From the NCBI RefSeq assembly GCF_006175985.1, contig NZ_SRSH01000013.1:62001-126000 (forward strand): 64,000 bases of DNA, in the 5' to 3' direction. The notes beneath the pieces were generated by a model. The model was not told where the DNA came from, did no database searches, and was given only the letters and a program-made list of their open reading frames with translations. Of this stretch, positions 38,820 through 46,784 are shown piece by piece. Made by a program: the position numbers and the translations under genes. Source of the DNA: Methylotetracoccus oryzae. GTDB taxonomy: Bacteria; Pseudomonadota; Gammaproteobacteria; Methylococcales; Methylococcaceae. Within the stretch, counting starts at the first letter, position 1. Each line of letters starts with the position of its first letter.

Positions 38820-39875
38820 ATGCTTAAGGACTCGCTTAACCGGAATGGCTGCGGCATGCTCCGTTGCGGAATCGTCCTCGTATTGACCTGTATGCTGGGC
38901 ACGGCACTTCACGCTGCCGTCCCGACTCCCGAAGGACGCCCGACCGACCCGCCACCACCGGCCCCGCTACCGGCCGAGGTCGAGGTCGCCGCGTATTTGA
39001 TGGACCTGCTGTCAATCGACGAAAAAGAGCAAACCTTTCAGGCCGAAATACTGTTCAACTTCCGCTGGAAAGACCCACGTCTCGCCGCTCGCCATACTGA
39101 GCCCTTGCGATTGATCGAGGATGCCGTCTCGGAACGACTGCAAACCATCTGGAATCCCAACGTGCAGTTCGTGAATGCCGTGGAGAAGCAGACCTTCAAT
39201 CAGGCCTTGACCCTGCACCCGGACGGGACCGTCGAACATCGTATCGACGTGCTGGGCCGCTTTTCGACGCCCATGGATTTCCAGCGCTTTCCGTTCGATC
39301 GGCAGCGACTAAAGATCATGCTCGAGTCCTTTCTGGAGCAGACCGGGCAGTTGCGTTTCACGATCGACCGCGACCGCACGCGCGCCGATCCCGACAGCGC
39401 CAGCGGCGATCTGAATCTGATGGGCGTCCACGCCTCGGTGACCCAGTCCGCGATCAGCGGCTGGAACGAGAATTTCAGCCGGTACGTGCTCGAACTCGCG
39501 GTCGAACGGAACGTCAGCTTCTACACGTGGCGGGTGATCGTCCCGATCATGATCATCGTAATGATCTCCTTCGCGCTGTTCTTCGTCGATATCGCCTCTT
39601 ACCACGACCGCGTCGGCATCGCGATGGCGTGCCTGCTCGCCTGCGTTGCGACCCAGTTCGCGATCAGCTTCAGCCTGCCGCGGATCAGCTACCTGACCCC
39701 AATCGACCGCTTCTTCGTCTGGACCTATATCTCCATTGGCTTCGGCGTGGGACTCAGCACCTGGGTCAAGATTCTCGAAAGCCGCGGTAATGCCAACTGG
39801 CAGCGGGTCGATTGGCACTCCCGCTGGCTGAGCCCCGTAATCTTTTTCGCCGGCGTCGCAGCCGTTCTGATCTGA
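38820..39875 (+). CDS. Bacterial pentameric ligand-gated ion channel (Cys-loop-receptor family)
   Basis: A 351-residue membrane channel related to GLIC and ELIC. A signal peptide (about 14-32) is followed by an extracellular beta-sandwich (about 50-232) and four helices: M1 237-257, M2 262-283, M3 295-318 and M4 337-351. The key mark is the loop RFSTPMDFQRFPFDRQRL, whose FPFD (157-160) is the fixed motif of the family; the cysteines of the animal loop are absent, as in other bacterial members. WNPNVQF (111-117) is also typical. GGAAG lies a few bases before the ATG. It forms its own unit; the ligand is unknown. Confidence 0.88.
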   Translation: MLKDSLNRNGCGMLRCGIVLVLTCMLGTALHAAVPTPEGRPTDPPPPAPLPAEVEVAAYLMDLLSIDEKEQTFQAEILFNFRWKDPRLAARHTEPLRLIEDAVSERLQTIWNPNVQFVNAVEKQTFNQALTLHPDGTVEHRIDVLGRFSTPMDFQRFPFDRQRLKIMLESFLEQTGQLRFTIDRDRTRADPDSASGDLNLMGVHASVTQSAISGWNENFSRYVLELAVERNVSFYTWRVIVPIMIIVMISFALFFVDIASYHDRVGIAMACLLACVATQFAISFSLPRISYLTPIDRFFVWTYISIGFGVGLSTWVKILESRGNANWQRVDWHSRWLSPVIFFAGVAAVLI

Positions 39876-40173
39876 TGGCAAAGGCCCTCGCCACGAACCG
39901 CCACGGCTGGCCCGCATGATTGGGGGCGCCGATCAAGGAAAAATTACCCGCGCCGCAGGCATGCATACCGCATCCCTTGCTACGCAGACCCTCTATATTG
40001 CATCCACACGCCTCAGCGTAAACTATTGACCGGCCGGTGGAACGGCCCACCGACCTGCATCAGGAAGCGGCCATGACGGGGTACCGATCCAGTGGGACTC
40101 CGTAGGCGGAATCGATTTAAAGGCCCACAGGGACCGTAAGAACCAGGGCCTTCCAGACTCGGGGGAATTCATC

Positions 40174-41775
40174 ATGCAGATCGATTCGAGTTTGTTCGTC
40201 AATGTCGGCGTCCGGCGGGAGTGCGCCGAGCGCTATGCCGGTGATTTCAACACGCTGCTCGCCCGTTACGGCATCGACACACCGCTGCGGGTCGCGCATT
40301 TCCTTGCTCAGGTCCTGCACGAATCAGGGTTGCTGCGGCATGTCGAGGAAAACCTGAACTACTCCGCCAAAGGACTGCGCTCGATCTTTGGCAAGTACTT
40401 CCGCTCCGACGCCGAGGCCAATGCCTTCGCGCGGCAACCGGCGAAAATCGCGAACCGGGTGTACGCCAACCGCATCGGTAACGGCAGCGAGGCCAGCGGC
40501 GACGGCTATCGCTTCCGAGGTCGCGGCCTCATCCAGCTGACCGGACGCGCGAACTACCAGAGCTTTAGTGACTGGCTCGGTGTCGACGTCGTCTCCGCAC
40601 CGGACAAGGTGGCCAGCGACTATGCCGTCCACTCCGCCGTGTTCTATTGGTCGACCCGCAAACGCAACGGCCTTTCGCTGAATACCTATGCCGACCGAGA
40701 CAGCCTGCTCGACATCACGCGCGCGGTGAATGGCGGTACCATCGGTCTTGAAGATCGGAAGCACCTGCTGCTCAAGCTCAAGCAGCAGTTGTCGAGCCGG
40801 CCCGGGGTATCGGCCTCATTGCCAACGGCACCGACACCGGAACGCCTGCCGCCGACGCACAGCGTCACGGCTTCCTCGCTGAACCTGCGCTCCCAAGCAG
40901 TCGTCAACAACAGCAATCGACTGGCGGCGCTCCCTCAGGGCACGCCGATCGCGTTGTTGGAGGGTAAGCCAGAGGACGCGTGGTGGAAGATTCAGGTGGC
41001 GCTGAATGGACGCCTGTTCGAGGGTTTCGTCGCCAGCGCCCATCTCAAGCCCTTCTCGGGCGCGCCGGCGGCCCGAGCGGCCGCACCGGCGGCGGCGATT
41101 CCGCCCGCCCATCTGCAGCAGGACCGTCCCGACATCACGCGGGCCCGCGACGGGGGCCGCGCGTTCCCGCTCGGCGAGAAAGACCGGCCGGGCCGTCAGG
41201 GCGTCGTCCCGGTCGAGCGTGTCGACGAGATCCATGTCATCGTGGCGTACCTCGACAGTGCGAAAGCCACGCACAAGCGGTACTGGCCCCAGGGCAGCAC
41301 CACCTTCTGCAACATCTACGCCTATGACTATTGCTATCTGGCCGGCCCCTACCTGCCACGGGTCTGGTGGAAGAGCGACGCACTGGAGCGACTGCAAGGC
41401 GGCGATGCGGTGGACGCAGTCTACGACCGCACGGTGCGCGAACTCAACGCCAACGCGCTGCACGACTGGCTTGAGGACTATGGCGAACGGTTCGGATGGC
41501 AGCGCGCGGCGGATATCGACGAATTGCAACGGGCGGCAAACGACGGCGGTATCTGCCTGATCGTCGCGAAGCGGAAGGATCTGAACCGCTCGGGCCACAT
41601 CACCGCGGTGGTTCCGGAAACCGACGACTTCTCCGCGTCCCGCAACGCTCAGGGTATGATCCAGCGTCCCGTTGAGTCGCAGGCCGGTGCGACCAATTAC
41701 CGCCTTGTCGTGCAGAACCGCGCCTGGTGGCTGGATCCGAAGTTCAGTTCTTTCGGTCTTTGGCATCACGCTTAG
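40174..41775 (+). CDS. GH19-like lysozyme fused to SH3 and a cysteine-peptidase-like domain
   Basis: A 533-residue multidomain protein. Residues 1-210 form a GH19 lysozyme/chitinase-like domain with catalytic E50 in VLHESG and E59 in VEENLNYS, plus YRFRGRGLIQLTGRANY. Residues about 230-296 form an SH3-type cell-wall domain (SVTASSLNLRSQAVV). The last part (about 340-533) contains TTFCNIYAYDY (C379) and SGHITAVVPE (H475), the order of a papain-like or NlpC/P60-like thiol hydrolase. No signal peptide is seen, so export must be unusual (holin, type VI secretion or lysis). A 298-base gap before it has no gene. Confidence 0.82.
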   Translation: MQIDSSLFVNVGVRRECAERYAGDFNTLLARYGIDTPLRVAHFLAQVLHESGLLRHVEENLNYSAKGLRSIFGKYFRSDAEANAFARQPAKIANRVYANRIGNGSEASGDGYRFRGRGLIQLTGRANYQSFSDWLGVDVVSAPDKVASDYAVHSAVFYWSTRKRNGLSLNTYADRDSLLDITRAVNGGTIGLEDRKHLLLKLKQQLSSRPGVSASLPTAPTPERLPPTHSVTASSLNLRSQAVVNNSNRLAALPQGTPIALLEGKPEDAWWKIQVALNGRLFEGFVASAHLKPFSGAPAARAAAPAAAIPPAHLQQDRPDITRARDGGRAFPLGEKDRPGRQGVVPVERVDEIHVIVAYLDSAKATHKRYWPQGSTTFCNIYAYDYCYLAGPYLPRVWWKSDALERLQGGDAVDAVYDRTVRELNANALHDWLEDYGERFGWQRAADIDELQRAANDGGICLIVAKRKDLNRSGHITAVVPETDDFSASRNAQGMIQRPVESQAGATNYRLVVQNRAWWLDPKFSSFGLWHHA

Positions 41776-41957
41776 CGCGAGCCCACACCTGGCGAGGGCG
41801 GGAAACCCGGCCGGCCCTCACCCACAGGCCCACACCGGCACGCCACCGGCGCGATTGACATCCCCTGCAACAGACCTAGAATCGCCGCGTTCAAGCCAGA
41901 TCCGATCGGTCAGGCGGCGGGCCGTTTGGCCCCCGCACATCGCCGCCGAATGTCCCG

Positions 41958-42668
41958 ATGACGCTATCCGACGAACCGCACCCCGTGTCCAACTCCAGCC
42001 CATCCGCCACCGTCGACGGCCTAGCGAAGCGCATCGACGCACTATTGCCCCAGACCCAGTGTCGCCAGTGCGGATACGCCGGCTGCCGTCCATACGCCGA
42101 AGCCATCGCCTGCGGCGAGGCTGACATCAACCAATGCCCGCCCGGCGGAACCGCGGGTATCGCAGCGCTGGCAACCCTGCTGGGATGCGAACCCAAGCCG
42201 CTGAATCCCCAGCACGGTGTGGAGCAGCCGCTCCATCTGGCGGTGATCGACGAGCCGAAGTGCATAGGCTGCACGCTGTGCATCCAGGCCTGTCCGGTCG
42301 ATGCGATCATCGGTGCCGCGAAGCTAATGCACACGGTCATCGCCGCCGAATGCACCGGATGCCGACTGTGCATCCCGCCCTGTCCGGTCGACTGCATCGT
42401 CATGGTGCCCGCGCCGCCGGAACAACTCGCGCAACCCGATCACTGGCGTCGGCGTCATGAAGCTCGACACCTACGTCTGAACCGCGAACAACAGCAAAAG
42501 ACCGAGCGGGCGGAACGGCAAAAGGCCGCCTTGCAGCGGCCCGGGGCCGAGGAAATCGCTCGTGCCATCGAACGGGCCCGGGCTCGCAAGCAGGCGATGG
42601 CGACGACGGGGTCCAGCGGCACATCGTCAATCAAGACTCCGCACTCCGAAGACAGCTCCGACGCATGA
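41958..42668 (+). CDS. rnfB: RnfB/RsxB-like iron-sulfur electron transport protein
   Basis: A 236-residue ferredoxin-type protein. An N-terminal four-cysteine domain ([16 protein letters not shown] ... CPPGG) is followed by two 4Fe-4S ferredoxin motifs ([12 protein letters not shown] and [12 protein letters not shown]) and a long charged C-terminal tail. It matches subunit B of Rnf/Rsx complexes, which move electrons between ferredoxin and NADH or reduce SoxR. The membrane anchor of classical RnfB is missing, and other rnf genes are not adjacent, as in some Gammaproteobacteria. It overlaps nth by four bases. Confidence 0.88.
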   Translation: MTLSDEPHPVSNSSPSATVDGLAKRIDALLPQTQCRQCGYAGCRPYAEAIACGEADINQCPPGGTAGIAALATLLGCEPKPLNPQHGVEQPLHLAVIDEPKCIGCTLCIQACPVDAIIGAAKLMHTVIAAECTGCRLCIPPCPVDCIVMVPAPPEQLAQPDHWRRRHEARHLRLNREQQQKTERAERQKAALQRPGAEEIARAIERARARKQAMATTGSSGTSSIKTPHSEDSSDA

Positions 42669-43333
42669 ACCAGGAACGGCGCCGGCAGATTTACGACCGG
42701 CTAGCAGCCGCGATTCCGGAACCCACGACCGAACTGCGCTACACCTCGCCGTTCGAATTGCTGGTCGCCGTCGTGCTGTCGGCTCAGGCCACCGACAAGG
42801 GCGTCAACAAGGCAACGGAAAAGCTCTTCGCCGTCGCGAACACGCCGGCAGCCATCCTCGCACTCGGCGAGGAAGGTCTGAAGGATTACATCAAGACGAT
42901 CGGGCTGTTTAACAGCAAGGCGCGCCATATCATCGCGCTGTGCGCGTTTCTGCTGGAGCGACACGCCGGGGAAGTCCCCGCGACGCGAGGCGAACTCGAG
43001 GCCCTACCCGGCGTGGGCCGCAAGACGGCGAACGTTATCCTGAACACGGCGTTTGGCCAGCACACCATCGCCGTCGACACGCACATCTTCCGGGTGGCAA
43101 ATCGCACCCGGCTTGCCCCGGGCAGGAATGTGCGCGAGGTCGAGGACAAACTCAACCGGTTCACGCCGCGCGAGCATCTGCGCGATGCGCACCACCTGCT
43201 GATCCTGCACGGACGCTATACCTGTATCGCGCGCAAGCCAAAGTGCGCCGAATGCGTCATCGCGGATCTGTGCGAGTATCCGGACAAGCCGGCCCGGACC
43301 GCGCAGGATGACACGCCCGGCACCGCGCACTGA
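42665..43333 (+). CDS. nth: Endonuclease III (DNA glycosylase/AP lyase)
   Basis: Removes oxidised pyrimidines and nicks the abasic site in base-excision repair. The 222-residue protein has the helix-hairpin-helix [13 protein letters not shown] with the catalytic lysine K120, the catalytic aspartate D138 in [11 protein letters not shown] (both numbers as in E. coli) and the C-terminal 4Fe-4S cysteines [17 protein letters not shown]. Its start overlaps the rnfB stop (ATGA), so the two are coupled, which repeats the rsx-nth link of enterobacteria. It is followed by tRNA-Thr after 73 bases. Confidence 0.97.
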   Translation: MNQERRRQIYDRLAAAIPEPTTELRYTSPFELLVAVVLSAQATDKGVNKATEKLFAVANTPAAILALGEEGLKDYIKTIGLFNSKARHIIALCAFLLERHAGEVPATRGELEALPGVGRKTANVILNTAFGQHTIAVDTHIFRVANRTRLAPGRNVREVEDKLNRFTPREHLRDAHHLLILHGRYTCIARKPKCAECVIADLCEYPDKPARTAQDDTPGTAH

Positions 43334-43391
43334 CGACCTGGACTAACCGCCCCCCCGCACCGCCGAGCCTCACAAGCACCCGGAACTTGTG

Positions 43392-43397
43392 TAGAAT
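43392..43397 (+). promoter_or_regulatory. Predicted -10 box of the tRNA-Thr gene
   Basis: TAGAAT ten bases before the tRNA 5' end, with a weak CTCACA (43369-43374) 17 bases upstream as a possible -35. Confidence 0.4.
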
Positions 43398-43406
43398 CCG
43401 TCCATT

Positions 43407-43482
43407 GCCGGCGTAGCTCAGTTGGTAGAGCATCTGATTTGTAATCAGAGGGTCGCGGGTTCGAATCCTGTCGCCGGCTCCA
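43407..43482 (+). tRNA. tRNA-Thr (anticodon TGT)
   Basis: 76-base cloverleaf with the acceptor stem GCCGGCG/CGCCGGC, D-arm TAGCTCAGTTGGTAGAGCA, anticodon loop TTTGTAA (anticodon TGT, threonine ACA codons), T-arm GGTTCGAATCC and an encoded 3' CCA. Confidence 0.97.
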
Positions 43483-43744
43483 ATATCTCAATGGTTTGCG
43501 ACAAGGTCAGCACCGCACCCGCAGGACCTTGCGGCACCGATGCCGGCGGTCTCCCGGGACGCTTCCCGACGAAGTTCGGGGCCATCGCACTCAAGTCGAG
43601 CCAGCCTCGCGATAACTCTGCACAGAGCGCGCCAGAGCTCTGACAGCTTGGTCGCATTCCCTTGCTATCCGGCCCGAATCCGGTCTTCCGCAGGCCTGGG
43701 GGGAAGACTAAAATCCACCGCAGCGGCGCCTCAGCCGAGCTGTC

Positions 43745-44120
43745 GTACTTCAGCCAGAAGATGTCGAGGCTCGCCTTGTCGCGCGATCGGTTCTTTACAG
43801 CCGAAATACTTGAAGCGTTCCGTCGACTTGCGCCGACGACGGTTCTCCGGTTGGCAGCAAGCGATGCAGTCCTGCAGGTCCCAGAATTTCAGCGGCTTGG
43901 GCTTCCGCGTGAAAGGCTTGTCGGTGCGGATATCGCAGAACCAGATGCCCCGGGTATGGATCCGGCCGTCCTTGAGGAGGGGCTCGAACAAGGGCGCGTT
44001 CGCCTGGACGCCCCGGGCGTAGACGATGCCGGTCGGCAAGGCAGGATGGTATGCGCGTCGCAGGTTTCGGGCAGTTTCCGGCGAATCTTCTCGCCCGCCC
44101 CGCTTCCATCGATGGTAGCG
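43745..44120 (-). pseudogene. Degraded hsdM (type I restriction-modification methylase) fragment
   Basis: The minus strand encodes a stretch clearly related to the C-terminal part of the HsdM N6-adenine methylase: LPTGIVYARGVQAN, RGIWFCDIRTDKPFTRK and KPLKFWDLQDCIACCQPEN, then RFKYF. After EPIAR the frame shifts: the following DKASLDIFWLK block is in another frame (about 43746-43786), and the N-terminal catalytic half with NPPF is missing. No hsdR or hsdS lies beside it. It is a non-functional remnant of a defence island next to tRNA-Thr. The rest of 43483-44310 shows no gene. Confidence 0.75.
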
Positions 44121-44310
44121 CGAAGGACGCGAAAAGCCCCAGAGCCCAGGGGGAGGATTCATGGGCTGTTGCACCTTACCGCACCGCACCCCACCCCGCT
44201 TTTTTTTTTGCGGCGCCGCGCTGTACAGGAGCCCCATCGAAAGTCCCTTTGAAAATCCACGCCGTGGATTGATACTGGTCTTGCAAGTCAATCACCTGAG
44301 GTGCGGACCC

Positions 44311-44622
44311 ATGAGCGCAAAGCTCGCTATCGTCGCCATACTGCTCGCCAGCCCGGCGCAGGCGTGGGATACACGGGGCACAGACGGCACCGGAACGGAC
44401 CGGTTCAACAATGGCTCGGGCTCGCCAGGCATCTACAGCTCAGACGGCAAGTTCCTGGGCAATCTGAATTCCAATCGATACGATCCGGACTCGGTCGCGA
44501 ATCCCTACGGCCGCTACGGTTCGCCGTATTCGCCCGACTCCATCAACAACCCTTACGGCAAGTACGGGTCTCGCTACTCGCCCGAGGGCGTCAGAAATCC
44601 GTATGGCACCGGGGAATGGTGA
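44311..44622 (+). CDS. Small secreted NPYG-repeat protein
   Basis: A 103-residue exported protein with a signal peptide (MSAKLAIVAILLASPAQA) and a mature part that ends with about three copies of a roughly 16-residue repeat: YDPDSVANPYGRYGS, YSPDSINNPYGKYGS and YSPEGVRNPYG. Such NPYG-x-YGS repeats occur in small secreted proteins of several Gammaproteobacteria; I do not know a function. The start at 44311 is chosen because GAGG lies about nine bases upstream and the signal peptide begins there. It stands alone. Confidence 0.78.
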   Translation: MSAKLAIVAILLASPAQAWDTRGTDGTGTDRFNNGSGSPGIYSSDGKFLGNLNSNRYDPDSVANPYGRYGSPYSPDSINNPYGKYGSRYSPEGVRNPYGTGEW

Positions 44623-45019
44623 ATCCGCAGCTGCGGTCGGTCGATGGAGCACTGACGCCCATCGCCGTCGAGGCGACGCGGTCGAATGGGCCGCACGTGC
44701 CAAGTCTGCTGAGCGCCGATGCCCTCCACGCGAGGTTCCAGCTGTCGCGCGCTGTTCGCCTGAGCGTGACTCTCGGGAATGGAACGAGACCGCGCTTGTG
44801 ACTGCTGCCGCGCCCATGCACGGGCAGCGACTGGGAAGGGTGCGATGGAAAGTGCCGAAGATACGGGGCCATTGGGGGGAATCAGGTCCGTTCAGGCTTG
44901 GGAGCCTGACACCTCCGGCACGACCCAAGTCTAGTCGAAACCACGCGAGGCGATAGGTCCATGAACATCACCACCCAACCGCCTGCCCTTTCGGCACGCC
45001 ACGAAGCGCCGCAGCGGGG
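44623..45019. other. Gap without a recognisable gene
   Basis: 397 bases between the NPYG-repeat gene and the stop of the minus-strand TIM-barrel-like gene. Overlapping short frames on both strands lack start signals or domains. Nothing else was seen. Confidence 0.5.
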
Positions 45020-46075
45020 TCAACGGCTCGAACAGCGGATGTTGCTCGGGCACGCCGTGTTGATCGCCCATTTCTTGGCCTCCAGCACCGGCAGCAAATC
45101 GCGCTCCCAGATGTAGCGGTCTTCACCCCATCCCATGCGGGGCCAGAAGATATAGTGAGCGTGCAGTCGGTTGACCGCATAGTCGTATACGTCCGTCCAC
45201 GTGCAGGGGTGCCCGCCGCAATCCGTCCCATCTCGAAAGAGATGGCCCCGACCGCCGGCAAGAAAGGTCAGCTCGACCAACGGGGCAGAGACGATCCGTC
45301 CGGCATAGGTACTGAAATAGGCATCGAACGGGTTGCCGTTGCCTGAAGGCGGCACGGTGTCCGGGTGGGTCATGCCACCGCCCAGCGATGCAATCGTATC
45401 GATGAGCTTCACCTGCAGCTTCGGGTTCATCAGCGACCAGTTCAGCGACACGGCCCAGGGCGTCATCGGAAAGGCGGCCGCCATCGCTTTGGCCTGCCGT
45501 TCCAGCGCCGCCTCGTAATCGGGCTGCGAGAGCCCGCTACTGTTCAAGGCCGACTCGGTGTTCTGGACCATCACCAAGGTCGGATCGGTATCGAAACGCT
45601 GTCCGACTGCCTTCAGCAGGGCGGCCCAGCGCTCACCTACGGCTGGCACGGCACGCTTGGGGTTACAGGCGAACTGCCCCGAATGCTGGGAAGTCACTTC
45701 CTGACCGCCGCTATAGCGAGCATCCGTGAGCATGTCGTCGGGCACGCAGCGGGCCTCGTCCTCATCCTCGACGTTAAACCCCTTGTCCTCCAGCGCAATA
45801 CCGAGTTTCTTCCCGGCCGCCCGCGCCAGCGCCAGACTGTCGGCGATGATCGACATATCGAACACACCCGGCCTCGTCTCGATCTGGCGCCACTGCACCC
45901 GGATCAGCGCGCCGGCCGACTTTGGCGTGTCCAGCGCCCGCTTCAACGCCTTCTGGCCATCCCCACCATCCTTGACCTCAAAGTAATGCCCGGGAGCCCA
46001 TTTCTTCAATGGGGGACCGTCGGCGAGCGCTGCCGTCGCCGCGAGCATTGCCGCAAGCGCAGGGAAAGTCTTCAT
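45020..46075 (-). CDS. Secreted TIM-barrel glycosidase-like protein
   Basis: A 351-residue exported protein with a signal peptide (about 1-18). The segments ALIRVQWRQIETRPGVFDMS and KKLGIALEDKGF look like the first strands of a (beta/alpha)8 glycoside hydrolase of the GH5/GH42-like superfamily. Later VMVQNTESALNSS could carry a catalytic Glu, and WAVSLNWSLMNP follows. Substrate and exact family are not recognised. The start at 46075 gives the signal peptide, with GAGG 11 bases upstream; a longer frame to 46180 has neither. It is on the minus strand with no operon partner. Confidence 0.55.
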   Translation of the reverse strand: MKTFPALAAMLAATAALADGPPLKKWAPGHYFEVKDGGDGQKALKRALDTPKSAGALIRVQWRQIETRPGVFDMSIIADSLALARAAGKKLGIALEDKGFNVEDEDEARCVPDDMLTDARYSGGQEVTSQHSGQFACNPKRAVPAVGERWAALLKAVGQRFDTDPTLVMVQNTESALNSSGLSQPDYEAALERQAKAMAAAFPMTPWAVSLNWSLMNPKLQVKLIDTIASLGGGMTHPDTVPPSGNGNPFDAYFSTYAGRIVSAPLVELTFLAGGRGHLFRDGTDCGGHPCTWTDVYDYAVNRLHAHYIFWPRMGWGEDRYIWERDLLPVLEAKKWAINTACPSNIRCSSR

Positions 46076-46784
46076 CGGGAGGCCTCGTGAATGGTTAAGC
46101 GTGTCAAGTCGGTGTGGTCTTTGCGTTATGCGGGGCGGGACTCGGGCATACAGTGCCAGGGCGGTTCTCGGCTTCGCCATCCCTGCGCTTCGGGGTCCCG
46201 GGATCCGATCCGGAACGACGGCTCAAAAGCCCTGGGTTGCCTTCAGCACAATGGCAGCGTCGCCGAGCGGCATCGAAGGATCGTCTCGCCAAACCGATTC
46301 AGCGGCGCCAACGCGGTGGGGAGCGCACAGGGCACCAATGCACGGCTCGAACCCACGCCGCTCACCGGCCAGCGTGCCAAGTCTCAGCGCGAGTCTGCCA
46401 GCGTCTGCGCCGCGTGTCACGACCCCAGCCGGCCGGGGGCCGTCGGGTCGGAGTGCGCTACCTATTCCCAAGGCCGGATGCGCGGGATACCATTTCCAAC
46501 CCAACAACTCAGAAAAACCCTTATCCCGCCCGTCGTGCGGCTTAGGCGAGCCGACCCGCCGAGGGCCTCAGGATCCGACGCCCATCCCAGCCCTCGCGTC
46601 CAACCGGCACCCATGGGTTTGCCGGCACCGAGCCGTGGCGGGCGAGTCGCCGTGTCGACGTGACGCAACTTCCGGTACCGTTGCCGCTTAGCCGACCATT
46701 ACAACCGGGATCGCTCATCGCGGCCGTAAGTGGCTTTTCCTTGAGAAAGCGCTCAATTCAAGTTCCCTGGAGACATGAGACATC
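46076..46784. other. Long gap without a recognisable gene
   Basis: 709 bases between the TIM-barrel-like gene and the first hybrid kinase. Three long overlapping frames on the plus strand are an effect of high GC; one contains CAACH, but with no cytochrome context. No tRNA, terminator or repeat was seen. The last bases should hold the kinase promoter. Confidence 0.45.

Noticed and set aside
43483-43700. Possible integrase or attachment site next to tRNA-Thr
   Set aside because: No integrase frame and no repeated copy of the tRNA 3' end was found in the window.
44190-44215. Run of T bases as a possible terminator
   Set aside because: No stem precedes it on the plus strand, and on the minus strand it is an A-run, so it is taken as a simple homopolymer.
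46091-46663. Plus-strand frame with a CAACH motif that might mark a c-type cytochrome
   Set aside because: There is no signal peptide or other cytochrome feature; two other frames of similar length overlap it, as expected in GC-rich non-coding DNA.
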